Assembly: GCA_029641185.1 (NCBI GenBank)
Contig: JAPWGK010000005.1
Location: 1,612,001-1,676,000 of the forward strand
Source of the DNA: Pseudofabraea citricarpa
Lineage: Eukaryota; Ascomycota; Leotiomycetes; Helotiales; Dermateaceae
Reading direction: 5' to 3'
Length of the DNA stretch: 64,000 bases
Shown here piece after piece: positions 43,157 to 55,584 of the stretch (the stretch's first letter is position 1; the number at the start of each line of letters is the position of its first letter). The translations under genes and the position numbers were made by a program. Below the pieces are notes generated by a model. That model made no database searches and was not told the origin of the DNA. It was given only the letters and a program-made list of their open reading frames with translations.

Positions 43157-45256
43157 ATGAGCTTGGGAGGTCGAAGTGAAGACAACGAAGACTCGATCCG
43201 ACTTTCCACAGCGCAGAATGATATGAGAAGGGAATCGCCATCGCCGCGTATACGAACAATGGCTGAAGGGGTGTTCAGCGAACCGGTGGCTGGTGGTGTT
43301 GGCAGCTCGAGAAGACGGAAACAACTCGCAACCGGAATCAACAACAGAACAATTCTACTGTCGCTGCTCGCCGCTGCGCCTGTGACCATGGCTCAGAGTT
43401 GCATCTCGCTCTCCGGTTCATCAGCGTGTCCAGCGTTCACCAGATCCTCCATTTCAACTGACAGCAGTCTCGTCGGCCTTTTGTACGTTCATCCCTTCGC
43501 AGACCACCACATACTTGACCAGGTCCTTCTAACTCTATCCGTATAGCCCATTCCTCGCCTTCGTCTCCGACACGGCCACATTTGATGCACAGTTGACGAC
43601 GTATGTGAATACGGCCTACGTCCAGTCAAAGTAAATCTCCTCGAATTTGCGACCCAATTGGAGTTACCTGATGCTAACCCAATATGCAGGTACCAGAACT
43701 TGCTCGGCTGCGGAAACGTCAACCTCGCAAACGTGACAAACCTCTATGCTCGCTTTACGACAACAGTAATATGTAATTCGATAGTACAAAACTCCATTAC
43801 GCCCTGCTCGCTGGCGTCAGCAGACTCCGAGCCAGTCTGTGCAAATACATGCGTAGGTTCTGATCAAGGTGTTCTGAGGTGCTATGTTAACAGGTTGCAG
43901 GCTGAATATGCCGAGAGCGAAGCGATGATCGCAGCTGACAATGCTCTTTGCTCTAACCCAAGCAGCAATGCCGAGAGCCAGATCAGAGCTGACTTTACCA
44001 ACTGCGCACTCCCAGCAGGCTCTATCTCGGGAAGCGGTTCCTGTATTGAGGGCATCGAAAACGAAAACACTAACTGTGGATTTGGCAACAGTACTATCGG
44101 ATTTTGTCAATATTGCTCATCAGGAGGCCAGAACAGTACTGATACATGCTGCTATAATGCTCAAGCAGAACAAAGATGTGCTGGCGTTGTTCTTCCTACC
44201 ATCACAGGATACATGACTTTTTCTACCAGTGTCCCAACTGCCACATCCACCAGCAGCCCATCGTCGTCTGCAACAAATACAGCTGCTCCAGCCTCTAACG
44301 ATGGTCTGTCAAAGGGTGCCATTGCTGGAATAGTTATTGGATCCGTTGTCGGCTTGGCTTTCATCGTTGGTCTCATCTTCCTAATTGTACTTTGTCTTCG
44401 ACGTAGAAGGGGCACTAGTCAGCATGGCAGCGTTTTCAACCAGCCAACTCCTGCTCGGAGAGGCAAGTCCAGCAGCATGTCATATGCTCCGGCTCCGACC
44501 ACAACGACGCCAGAAGGATACGAAGTACTGCCAGGCGGACGGATTGCTCGGATGTCAGCATTGGAAGGACATTCAGGAGACTCTCCTCCACACAGGGATC
44601 TGGGTGCAGTCGGAGGTGCCGCTGCTGGAGGTGCAGCAGGATATGCAGCAGGAAGAAGATCAAGACATCACGACCAAAGTTCGTCCGATGAATATGGAGA
44701 CAGCCCAACTTCCCATCAGGCAGGTGTTCTGAGACCCCCACCAGCAACACAACGAAGACATGGCTCCCTTTCGAGCAACTCCGTACTTGGACCAGGCGAT
44801 GATCCTTCATCCCCACGTTCTGGTAGTGGTGATAATATGTCCTCGCCGCAAGGCGTCGCGAGTCAACAATCAGAACAACTTGCATTTTTCAAAGACTACT
44901 ACTCCCAGGATGAGATTCACCCCGGAGATAAAGTCGCCACCCTTTGGGCTTATCAACCTCGAGCGGGTGATGAGTTTTCACTCGAGCGAGGAGATATGCT
45001 CAAGGTTGTTGGAATTTGGGACGATGGATGGGCAACTGGTGTCTTAATCGACGAAAGAGCAGAAGAGTGGGAAATCAAGCGCAACCTACAACGTGATAGC
45101 GGTGTTTCCAATACATCGGGTCGCCGAGACGAGTCGCCTGCAACGAGTGGTGAAATCAAAGCCTTCCCACTTGTTTGTGTTTGCTTGCCGGATCACTGGA
45201 GAAAGACCATAGAAGGCGACGGATCCACAGAAACAGGATCTTTCCCTGGCCATTGA
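43157..45256 (+). CDS. Single-pass membrane protein with cytosolic SH3 domain (Fus1-like architecture)
   Basis: Three exons (43157-43482, 43547-43630, 43690-45256) joined by 64-nt and 59-nt GT-AG introns encode about 658 residues. A hydrophobic stretch at about 65-80 (TILLSLLAAAPVTMAQS) acts as a signal sequence or anchor. It is followed by a cysteine-rich, N-glycosylation-rich extracellular part (about 85-320, ending with an S/T-rich stalk). A transmembrane helix (AGIVIGSVVGLAFIVGLIFL, about 350-370) is capped by RRRR. The cytosolic tail is disordered (GGAAAGGAAGYAAGRR) and carries an SH3 domain at about 551-605 (ATLWAYQPRAGDEFSLERGD, DDGWATGVL), then GEIKAFPLVCVCLP. This layout is like yeast Fus1, which acts at sites of polarised growth and cell fusion, but filamentous fungi have several such proteins and the role here is inferred. 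The first ATG gives an 80-residue lead; a start at the internal MAEGVF is possible. Confidence 0.82.
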
Positions 45257-46181
45257 AGTGGACATCCTTGATTTCTCAATCTGATGAGCACGCGCATTCC
45301 GACTTAAACGGCTTCATGATGGTGTTACGGTTCCGGCGTTCTGGTCTTCCAACTCATTTATACCCTTCTTTTTGTGCACTGCCAACTCCACCGCACGCCT
45401 GGACTCACCCTTTTACAAAGTCCACCCTTAATGACTGTTCGGTCTCTGGCCCTACATCTCACAAAACAACAATTACAAATGCACAAATACGCCTGCATAC
45501 TCTTTTCTTTCGTTCACGCCGGTTACGTTCTAGAGCTACGTTAGCATTGCATTGCATCACTGAATGATCAGCCTGGTTGATTAATGCCTCCAGCTTATGT
45601 GCTGCACAGGTTCAACCCTAATATTATCACGACAGCTTAGCTTGCGTTCAGTTGGTAACCAATTACCACAGTACATTGCATTTTTTCGATTCTATATACC
45701 CCATTTCCTACATGGTAATAGAGATGGAGGTTAAAGAAGAATGGGCGGGACAGTTTTTTTTCTCTTTTTGAATTCGATGCATGGTCTATTGCTAAATAGG
45801 CAGCCCTTTGAAGCTGGGGTGGGCCGAATGTTCATAGCCGCTTTTGGGTGAGTGAAGTGGTAGGATAATCAGATGAGCGGGTCGAAGGAAGGCATAAATA
45901 AACAAATAGTTGATACGAATGTAGATATTGGTTAAACTAAGAGTTCTGAAATAGACATAATTGTGCTCCTAATTTGGCTTCCAACCTGATGCCTGCAGGT
46001 GTTCATCTGATCGGCGTCACGTGAGGACTGATGTTTGCTCTGTTTGATTTGACCCTATCGCAATCATGATACAGCTCCAGGCCCGCAGGTTGCGCGCAAT
46101 TGCCATACGCTCCAGGCCTTATTCAAGAACATCTTTGGGTTCCTGATTACTTCAAGACATGCGCCTACTACGGCCGCGGCG
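45257..46181. other. Intergenic between the SH3 gene and the CLC gene
   Basis: It contains the 3' UTR of one gene and promoter of the next. A 130-codon frame from 45175 overlaps the SH3 gene end in another frame and is not credible. CACGTGA (46019-46025) lies 160 bp upstream of the CLC start. Confidence 0.5.
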
Positions 46182-48966
46182 ATGAATTCTCGTTCCTCTT
46201 CCGTATCCTTTCCAGTGCCGCGCATACAGAGACGTGCATCCTCCCGTCTGTCCTTTGCGATCTCGAACGCAGAACAGGGTGACGTTTCTACGAGTTCAAA
46301 TGCTGTAGAGAATCAGATAGATGAAGAGATTGAGGAAATCAAGAGATATGAGGTGAGTTTGCATCCCATCGGTCTAGTTGTACATAGTCCTAATGCGAAC
46401 GGATACAGGACTTCACGACAATAGGTATATTCGTCCTTCTGCACCCGAACCAACCTTCTGGCTGATGCGCTATTTAGACTGGGTCCAAGATGCTGCGAAA
46501 GAGCAATTAAGAAGGAAGATACGCCGGAAGGAGACGGCAGGCTTCTTCGAAAGAGGCGGTCGTGCAGGCTGGAGATACAAGCTCTGGGAGGCATATGAAG
46601 CTGCGCAGGGATGGATAGTGGTTTCACTGATCGGTGAGTGCGCTGAAGCGGAATGAAGGAGTTTTAATTTCTCACACTGGGTTAGGTGCTGCTATAGGTG
46701 TAAACGCGGCATGTCTCAATATCATTACAGAATGGCTTTCGGACATCAAGCTGGGTCATTGCAAGACGGCGTTTTATCTCAATGAGAACTTTTGCTGCTG
46801 GGGCGAGGACAATGGTATGGATATATCCCCTCCGAATGAGTTCGCTGCTGACAGAACAAGGCTGTGATGATTGGGAACATTGGAGCTCACTTGCTCCAAT
46901 AAACTACTTACTCTACATTTTATTTGCTGTAAATATCACCAATCCATTTCCATACAGTATGCTAACTTGCTTAGACCGTATTTGCTCTGACTTCTGCAAC
47001 TCTTGTCAAATCATTCGCACCTTACGCCGCGGGATCTGGCATTTCTGAGATCAAATGCATTATTGCGGGCTTTGTTATGAAAGGCTTTCTTGGCTTCTGG
47101 ACTTTACTCATCAAGTCCGTTGCTCTACCCCTTGCTATTGCCTCTGGTCTTTCAGTTGGTAAAGAAGGCCCGAGTGTGCATTACGCCGTATGCACAGGGA
47201 ATGTGATATCCAGGCTATTTGAAAAGTATAAAAGAAATGCATCCAAAACTCGTGAGATTTTGAGTGCATGTGCTGCAGCAGGAGTTGCTGTTGCATTTGG
47301 TAGCCCGATTGGGGGCGTCCTATTCTCTCTCGAAGAGATGTCATCCTATTTTCCGCTCAAGACCATGTGGCGCAGCTATTTCTGTGCCTTGGTTGCGACA
47401 GCTGTTCTAGCAGCCATGAACCCTTTCCGAACGGGTCAACTAGTCATGTTTCAAGTCCATTATGATCGTACTTGGCATTTTTTCGAGGTGGTGTTCTATA
47501 TCATCATTGGAATATTTGGTGGGCTTTACGGTGCCTTCGTTATGAAATGGAATCTACGGGCACAAGCATTTCGAAAGAAATATCTTACCAAATACGCCCT
47601 ACTGGAAGCCACTCTTCTGGCAACAGGTACGGCTATTATATGTTATCCAAACATGTTCTTGAGGATCGACATGACTGAAAGTATGGAGATCTTATTCAAA
47701 GAATGCGAGGGTGGGGAGGATTACAATGGGCTATGCGATGCAGAGAACCGTTGGAGGATGATTCTTTCATTAACGTTCGCAACTATATTGCGAGTCTTCC
47801 TTGTTATCATATCATATGGTTGCAAGGTGCCAGCAGGTATTTTCGTACCTTCCATGGCTATAGGTGCCTCTTTCGGAAGAACGATAGGTATCTTGGTGCA
47901 GGCTTTACATGAAGCTTATCCAGCATCTGTATTCTTTGCCTCTTGCGAACCTGACGTTCCTTGCATCACTCCAGGAACATACGCATTTCTCGGGGCAGCA
48001 GCAGCACTCAGTGGCATCATGCATATCACCGTGACAGTGGTGGTTATCATGTTTGAGCTGACTGGGGCGCTCACCTATATTTTACCAACCATGATTGTGG
48101 TTGGTGTCACTAAAGCGGTTGGAGAGCTTTTTGGCAAGGGTGGAATTGCCGATAGAATGATCTGGTTCAACGGCTTTCCATTCTTAGACAATAAAGAAGA
48201 ACATCTTTTTGGAGTCTCGGTCTCCAAGGCGATGACTACCGATATCATTACAATACCAACAACTGGACTCAGCATGGAACAGGTGGAACAAATGCTTCGC
48301 GAAGACAAATGTCAAGGATTTCCCATTGTGGAGGATCGAACATCCAAAATATTGATAGGATACATCGGACGTACAGAGTTACGGTATGCGATTGATCGGG
48401 TCAAACGAGACCGGACCATCAGCCCTTCAGCAAAATGCTACTTCAGCCCGCCAGCGTCATTGAATCCTACGACGCCGTCAACACAACAGCCTCTGACATC
48501 CTTTGATGCGATGGCATCATCGTCAGTAGACTTCAGTCGATTCATCGACGCAACACCCGTCACCGTCCATCCCCGGCTGCCACTCGAGACGGTAATGGAA
48601 CTCTTCCAAAAGATCGGACCGCGCGTGATCCTGATCGAGTACCACGGCAAGCTGACGGGACTCGTCACGGTCAAGGACTGCTTGAAATATCAGTTCAAGG
48701 TCGAGGTGCGCGAGAACCCCCGCGACGACCGGCATCTCGTCGAGAGCCAGGAGCGGCTCTGGGGCGTGCTCAAGAAGAGCGCCATCTGGGTCTCGGACCA
48801 AGTCAATCACGTCTCGAGGGGGAAGATCAGGATTGGCGGTGACTCGTTTGAAGCCTCGCAGTCGCTGCGTGGCAGGACGCTGGACAGAGCCGGAGGCGGC
48901 TCGCAGTATGTGATGGATGGTACGGAGGATGTGGGGGATGATGGCGTTGAGCTGCATACTAGATAG
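46182..48966 (+). CDS. CLC-family chloride/proton exchanger with two CBS domains (Gef1/ClC-3 type)
   Basis: Six exons (46182-46352, 46409-46424, 46478-46633, 46686-46814, 46861-46928, 46975-48966) encode about 843 residues; all introns are about 46-57 nt. Exon 2 is only 16 nt. The join over exons 1-3 reads KRYEDFTTIDWVQDAAKEQ, the conserved start of this family. Selectivity-filter motifs are GSGISEIK, GKEGPSVH (gating glutamate E244) and GCKVPAGIFVPSMAIG. The proton glutamate is kept (E301 in GGVLFSLEEMSSYF, 57 residues after E244 as in human ClC-5), so it should be a 2Cl-/H+ exchanger and not a channel. Two CBS domains follow (about 596-655 and 703-755). Such proteins act in Golgi, endosome or vacuole membranes in chloride loading and copper/iron enzyme maturation (yeast Gef1). 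I chose 46182 because no ATG lies in frame upstream before a stop. Confidence 0.95.
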
Positions 48967-49350
48967 GAAGATAGACAGGTAGATGGCGCGGTTGCTTAGA
49001 ATCCGGATTTTATTTTATGACACTTGGTCCTTTTCTTGATCTTGATTGATTGGATTGGATCGCTTTTGGAAAATAAGTGAGGGTTTGACATGTAGTATAC
49101 GTTGGTACTGTCGCATTTTGAGCATTATAAGAAGTAGTTGGTAGTGCGTTTCTAGGAAGCCATCTAGCTCTCATCTCGATGGATGTTTGGAGTCAGCCTA
49201 CTTGTAAGTATAGAGATAAAAAGGCTGCTGACTTCGCTTTCCCTCCCTTTTCTTCTCTCCCCATACAAGGTTTAACTAACCTACCTACATAGGTACATAC
49301 ATATAACCTTACACTTTCATATGTAGGTAAGTACAGAGAAGAGTCAGCGA

Positions 49351-49417
49351 GCGTGCCTGTGGTCTAGTGGCAGGCATCAAGCAGCATATCAGGATCGACG
49401 AAGGATTAAATCCACGC
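49351..49417 (+). pseudogene. tRNA-like sequence, probably a decayed tRNA gene
   Basis: A perfect A-box-like TGGTCTAGTGG (49360-49370) sits in a 5-bp hairpin GCCTG/CAGGC like a D-arm. A B-box-like GGATTAAATCC (49403-49413) lies 33 bp further on, differing from GGTTCRANTCC at two positions. The ends GCGTG (49351-49355) and CACGC (49413-49417) can pair as five base pairs of an acceptor stem. No proper anticodon stem is visible, so I do not call a functional tRNA. Confidence 0.3.
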
Positions 49418-49687
49418 AAGACACATGGACACAGGTGGCACAGCAAGGAAGTGCTTCTTACGTCCGACACATCTTGACTCGTTCCTACCTATTTTGTATC
49501 GAAGAAGAAGAAGAAAACCAAAAAAAGAGAAAATCAAATTTCGTCTGCCTGGGTTCGTGAGAACTGACGGGGTTGTCGTCAAAAAGGTGGGTGACTTCCC
49601 CTCTTGAGCCTCTACGGGGTCGGTAGGTAGGCAGTTATCCCAGCTTGAGATGCACAGATGAGGGGGGGTTGTATCGGGAGGGTTATA

Positions 49688-49716
49688 GCAAGAGCAAGAG
49701 CAAGAGCAAGAGCAAG
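49688..49716 (+). repeat. AGCAAG hexamer microsatellite
   Basis: Almost five tandem units of AGCAAG occur in the spacer downstream of the CLC gene. Confidence 0.85.
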
Positions 49717-52700
49717 CAGACAACAAACTCCTTAGGAAGCACCCGCGTTCACACCTTGCAGCGGGACAGTTCAACTACTACTATGACATAGCACCAGCCC
49801 GCAACTCTCCTGCTTCAAGATATCAGGCTGTGCATTTCTCTAATCAAGAGCACAATCGCCTGGCAGGGTGGAAGAAGGAAAACATCACGCGTACGCCAGT
49901 AGCTATATAGCTCTTGCCTGCTGCAGAGTCTTCCCAATCAGTACTTTCATCATCTTCAGACATACGACATGGTAGCAGTGTTTTGCTTTTGCGCGTAGCG
50001 GCGAGCAAGCGGACGTCCAGTCGGCATCTTCACCATCCTCAATCATGCGATATAAAATAGAGGAGAAGAAGCGAGTAGCGTGTGTGACAACAGGACTGCG
50101 TATGACAACAGCAAATGTGTTGTTCTTCACCCTACCTGTTTCGTAGATTATCAGCTCATCCTCCTGAATCTATGTCGGTATCCAGCCTTAGGCCCGCAGG
50201 TACGATGGTATTCAAGTCCACTTGAATCCATCCATAGAAAAGTGTGAGAACGCAGTGGATAAAACCCGAGCATTGCTACCGGCAATATCATTTGATGGTA
50301 TGCCGTTGAAAGCTCCTCTCCTTGCTGGTCCCATGAAGTAATTCTCTTCATGAAATATAATGCCTTTTTAGAGGGTGATATGCTACGGTATAGGAAGTGT
50401 CCTCTCATTCACAGTCCGCAGTCTACAAACCACGATCGAAAAACAAACTTTGACGTTTGACAAGGGATTCGATGCGATTTGATTTATACATGGTATCATA
50501 TGAGTAAGCAGTATAGAGTGAAGGAGGATAAGGTACAGTAAGTATGAGAAGATGGATAGATCGATCTGTTCGAGTCAGGTGGGCCTGGACAGAAGAGAAC
50601 GGAGCAGAGGAGAAGACAGGAAAAAAGGTTGATAGTGCCAAGTATGTAACCCCGAAAGTAAGTAGAGAACTGAACAGTCCCGTGCCGTACTATACCTACT
50701 ACAAGGAGATATAATAGGCAAGTAGGTTGAGACGAAATAGAACTGAAACGAGCCGGCTTTCAGCTTGAATAAGATGCTATTTATACAAGACGACGGACTA
50801 TATAGTAAGATATATATTTTTTGTATTGATATCATGCCCCCTACGTATGCAACTTGAACTTTGCCCGGAAAACCGGTTCAGTTAAGATCTCTCGGTGGTC
50901 TTGATAGGAAACGACAGCGATTAAAAATACTTCCAGACAAAAACCTGCGCCAATCGTAAGTTTTGTTAGTAGTCAATTAAGAGTATACTTGAACCCATAT
51001 ACGTAAAGTGCAGGAAAGTTGATGATGATGGCTTATCTTCATACGTGAAAGAAACACGCGAGGTTTACTAAGTTCTTAAGGCATTGTCGGCACCAAGAAC
51101 AGCCCCAGGACCAAGACCAAGACCAAGAAAGGCGAAAGAAAAAAACAAGAAGAACCCCAGAGATCAAGATCAGATGAGAAACATCTCTAAAGGACGGAAA
51201 GCCTCTTTCGGACTCGACGACTCCGTCGTTCCCTCCTCTTCTTGTGTAGTATCAGAAACGAGAATCACTAGATCCATCCCTATGGCATAAATCCCGTCAA
51301 CCAGGACTTTACGAAATTTAAAGTTGCCATCTTCCTTACTTAAGGTACTGGCTGTCCACAAGGCATAAATAAGTGCACCTCTTTCTTACCCGTCTCGAAA
51401 AAGGATAGAAAAAATAGAGATCAGATGAATCAGCTCTAATGCGTGGGGCGCATCAACATGTCAAGAAAGGGGATCCATGTTTTTTTGTTTCTTACGTGAA
51501 GAAGTGAGTGAGTGAGGGGTACTAGGTCTCAAACCTGACAGGCGACGGTATGCTTCCCATAGTACTACGCTGTACGCTGTACTCTGCTGTAGGGGCCAGG
51601 CCAGGCTAGGTCGCCTGTTGGGGCTACCAGCACACTAAGTGACAATCGCATCACGGTGCACGTTCTGGCTTGTCTCTCCCCTAAAGGATGCATATGTCTC
51701 TCATGCCATTCACCACCTTAGATTGCGAGGACAAAGAATAGAAGCGTAAATGCGACTGCGATTCTCGGGTCGAAGAAACGAGAACAGGATTTCGTAGCTC
51801 ATGCACGGGCGAGATTGGTTTGCGAGAGGGAAAAAAAAAGAGGATGCTTCCTTGCTGGTGTGCTGTCGCTAGAAGTCTGCTGTTACTTTCGAAAAGGTAC
51901 AAGTGCGGTCGGTGAAGCGCATAAAAATGATTTCATTTTATGCCCTTGCATTTGCTGCATAAACGAGAGTCAGCCGGCGGACAGGGGACAAGGCCTATCA
52001 GAGTCAGGTACACTACTGTTCTTGTACATCGATATTTTGTGGGCAAAAGGTGGAGCGATACGATGCTTCCCCTGCAAACCTTTTCCCTCAATCTTGGTTT
52101 TGTGCTTCTTTTGGTTTATTGTCCGATGATGAGAAATAGATTGGCCTGCGTGCGTCCTCCCATCTGCTCCTTCGGCGTCCAGCTCTCGCCCGAGGTGGGC
52201 TGTGAATCTGTGAATCTAGGAGGAGGAGCAAGTCAGCGAGTGTGGAGTGAAGAGTGATGACGCCGGTGCGCCCTCGTTTCCCTTATCGATACGGAGATAC
52301 CGCTCGCGAGATCCACTACATGGAGGTACGTACCTGGCTACAATACTGGGGCAGCTCCAATATTGGGCTTTGTTATAGCTTCCGCGACCCCAGAACCCAG
52401 CGAGTGTTTGTGCTCCGATGAAACACTACTCAAGCCCAATCGGAGGCTCGGTTCAGCCCTGAGAGGTCTATTCCCCGGCGCCATGTGCCCTAGAGAGAAC
52501 AGAGAGAGAGAGAGAGAGGTGAAGAGCCTGACTCTTGATAGCCCGAAAACCTCCCGTAGTTAGCTATGCTTGACCTGTATGTAGCTGTTGCAGGCTGATC
52601 GCTGACTATCTCGGAGCTCTCCATCGCCACTCGTGACTCTTGATTCCAAACTCTGCATGCAACGGTAAAGGAAAGTAAATGGCAACTCCATACCATGATC

Positions 52701-53936
52701 CATGACCCACGGAAATAAAAACGTGGTGGGCGGCAGTCTAGTTGCCGTACTGTAGCTGTTGCCGTTGCCGCTGCCGCTGCCATTGAATTGCGTTGAATTG
52801 CGCATTGTTCTGGGACTCTTGCTGTCTTCACTTGCGGCAAAGAGGAACTGCAATAACACGCTCTGCCCTCCACTAATTAAACCATCGAACGTTAAGCATA
52901 CATGCGGTACATGCACGCACTTACAGCTTGCAGCAAGAGGACTGTATTTGCATGCGCCCATCGGTTAGAGGCACCACCCACCCCTTACCAATATCTCGGC
53001 TTGCTCTTCTGTCATCAGGAAATCCTCGAGGGTCACCTGAAGCTCAAGCCAGCACCAGTGAAGCCACCTCTGTCGTCCCGTCGGAGGTAGCATGATGTGG
53101 CTGACCGCCGCGCATTTCCTTTTGGAGGGTTGATCGTCAAATCACACGTCGAGAAGTCCAGATCTGCTTGTCGATCGCAAGACTACAAGCTCCCAAGCTT
53201 TGAAAAGTGAAATGATGGGACGAGGGACGAAATCGCTGGCTACTGGCTTTCGATGCGGCAGTTGGCTGGCTTGCGGTCATTTCATATCAATTCGAAACAA
53301 GTTTTTTCTCCCCCTCTCAAACGAGTCAAACCTAGAGAACATTACCATCACGGTCATCACACACACAGGGGACGTACTCTGTAGCCTCTTCCTGGGCGTG
53401 CGTGCGTGTGGAGGGGCTGCTGTCCATGGCCCTCTCTGGTGGCTGGCTCTCGGAACTACTCCTTAGTACCCGCCTACCGCCTCTGATCTTGATGTTAGTC
53501 CTATGGACAAACACTACTTGAGCACAGATGACCGTTCGACAGAGGGGACTCACAGGAGGGAGCGCCCGAGTGCTGGGGGTGGTGGCCGCCTACGTGTCGC
53601 ATCACTGCCCACTGCGCACTCGTCCATCGCAAGCTGCCGTGCTGGATGCTGGATGGAGCTCCTGCAGCATTACGAGCTGTCGCCCAGTGGGAAAAAATAG
53701 CATATTGCAGGTTGTTGAAGGAGGGAGGAGGGCACTGGGGATCGGTTGCCCCTGTGCGGGGGACGGGAGAAGTCGAAAGGGACCAGCGACAGGCGTGCTG
53801 GGCAAGGGGTGGGTGCTATTCGTAGCGACGATGGGCGTGGCGCTGGACATCTTGGCCGCTGTCTGGCAGAGAGAAGGGGGGGCACTCTAGTTCTAGCCTC
53901 TTTGCTTTCCTCGTAAATGATTCTTCCGTGCGGGCG

Positions 53937-54006
53937 ATGGGGTGGTGGGTGGTGGGTGATGTGGTGGGTGATGTGATGGGTGATGGGTGATGGGTGACGG
54001 GTGACG
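53937..54006 (+). repeat. G-rich GGGTGATG/GGGTGGT degenerate tandem array
   Basis: About 70 bp consist of GGGTGGT, GGGTGATG and GGGTGACG units in tandem. The G-runs are spaced in a way that could allow G-quadruplex folding, but this is inference. Confidence 0.8.
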
Positions 54007-54304
54007 AGATGAGGATGCAGCCGTAAGCAACTCTATTTGCCTGTTGTGTTGACATCAGAGTTCTGAGCTGCTGCAGTGTAGTGCTACTGTAGAGAGGATG
54101 TTGATACAGTAGCTGGTGTCTACTCGGTACTGTACTGGCAGAGTCTCAGAGAGCCGTAGTAAGCTAATCAGTAGCTTGGACCCTCGACCTAGCTGCAGCT
54201 GGAGCAGTAGCAGCTTCACCAAATCAGAAGGCCGAATTCCATTTTTATACCGTATATTACAGCACTGTATACTCCATAGCACTGTAAATAGCGCATTACA
54301 CAGA

Positions 54305-54324
54305 GTCAGTCAGTCAGTCAGTCA
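54305..54324 (+). repeat. Five GTCA tetramers
   Basis: A perfect GTCA run lies in the spacer upstream of the 872-aa gene. Confidence 0.85.
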
Positions 54325-54524
54325 GGCGGGGAGGGTATGTAAAGGCAGTTACCGTGCGGTGAGCATTACTGTACAGTTGGTAGATGAGTGATGAGCGAGG
54401 AGTTTACTTCATAGTGATTGAGTACCGTTGACTGTGCTGTGCACTGATCTTGAAGCATCGAGGGAAACAGGAAACGGGGCCGTACCCGCAATCCGCCCCT
54501 ACGGATCAACGCCAACCCAGTGTG

Positions 54525-54590
54525 TACCCAGCCTGTACCCAGCCTGTACCCAGCCTGTACCCAGCCTGTACCCAGCCTGTACCCAGCGTG
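54525..54590 (+). repeat. Six tandem 11-bp units (TACCCAGCCTG)
   Basis: Five perfect copies and a sixth with one C-to-G change. An 11-bp unit keeps no reading frame per unit, and three units make 33 bp, so a short open frame through it (YPACTQPVPSL) is a by-product of the repeat. Confidence 0.95.
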
Positions 54591-54952
54591 CCCAGTGTAC
54601 CCAGTCCTCCCCGTCTCCCAGCAGCGGCAACGGCAGCCCAGGCCCAAGGTCCTGAAAGAGTACCTGTTACCTGCCCTGCCCAGTGCCCTGCCCTGCCTGA
54701 TACTTACCTGCTGTGCTGCCCTACATGCCCCCCTCCAACCTTCTAGACACGCAAAAAGAACGTCTCCCCTGCGTGGCTGCTTCAACAACCTTACCATCTT
54801 CCCATCTTCCCATTCTCCCATGCACCTTACTCACTTCACTCACTGCTTGTCTCAATACAGCCCACCGCCCACCGCCCACCGCCCACAGCCAAACACCTCA
54901 CAGCCTCTACCCTACCCTACTTACTTCACTCTAGGGGCCTCTACACCTACAA

Positions 54953-54972
54953 CCCCCCCCCCCCCCCCCCCC
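54953..54972 (+). repeat. Homopolymer C20
   Basis: A run of 20 cytosines about 610 bp before the next start codon. It may be of uncertain length because sequencing of such runs is error-prone. Confidence 0.9.
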
Positions 54973-55584
54973 AGTCACCTTCCCCTTCCCTCCCCCCGTT
55001 TCCTTCCTTCACGGCCCTTTCTTTGCCCTTGGGCTCCTTGCCTGCACTACTAGAGAAACGACATTCCCCCCCCTCCCCTCGACTTCGAATTAAATTAGAT
55101 TTCCCAATCCGACTCCAGTCGCTACTCTCTGCAACTGCAAGACACCAAAGACACCACGAGGGCTCCTCCTCCTACTGCACACCAATATAATTTATTATTA
55201 CGCAAGCCGCTCGACCACTTTTCAATATTCCACCCTCGTCCAAGCCTTATTGCCACCCTCGACCCTGCTGCGCAACGCAAAGCAAAAGCGACCCCGAAGA
55301 GTCCACTTCCCTACCACGGCCTGCCGTAAGCAAACCAGGCAAGCAAGCTCTTGACACTCGTTACCCAGAATCACCCCCGAACAAGGTACACCCTTAAGAC
55401 CCGCGCGACTCTCCTCGAAATAACCCCTGGGCGAAGCAAATACGAATTCATGGCGAACGGTGACGCGCAGTTGGGCAGATAGCACCGGTGACTGATCACA
55501 TCACTCCCGAGACCACCGTGGTATATCTCGACCAGAGTCGATTAGCACACCTCTGCTTCCAACGACACGGGTACACATGGAATC

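Larger units (their letters stand above)
48967..55584. other. 6.6-kb region without a supportable gene, rich in simple repeats
   Basis: No ORF here exceeds about 180 codons, and the longest (54520-55053 plus; 54366-54821 minus) run through tandem repeats and have no family signal. The left part has a tRNA-like relic (49351-49417) and an (AGCAAG)n run. The middle, 50-53 kb, is featureless. From 53.9 kb to 55.2 kb come a GGGTGATG-type array, (GTCA)n, six 11-bp units and a C20 run, then a C/T-rich stretch leading to the ATG at 55585. The right end could be a long 5' leader of the 872-aa gene. A non-coding RNA is possible but cannot be shown from sequence. Confidence 0.5.

Noticed and set aside
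54366..55053. Overlapping ORFs of 150-177 codons on both strands around the 11-bp repeats
   Set aside because: Their length comes from the tandem repeat, which is open in all frames.
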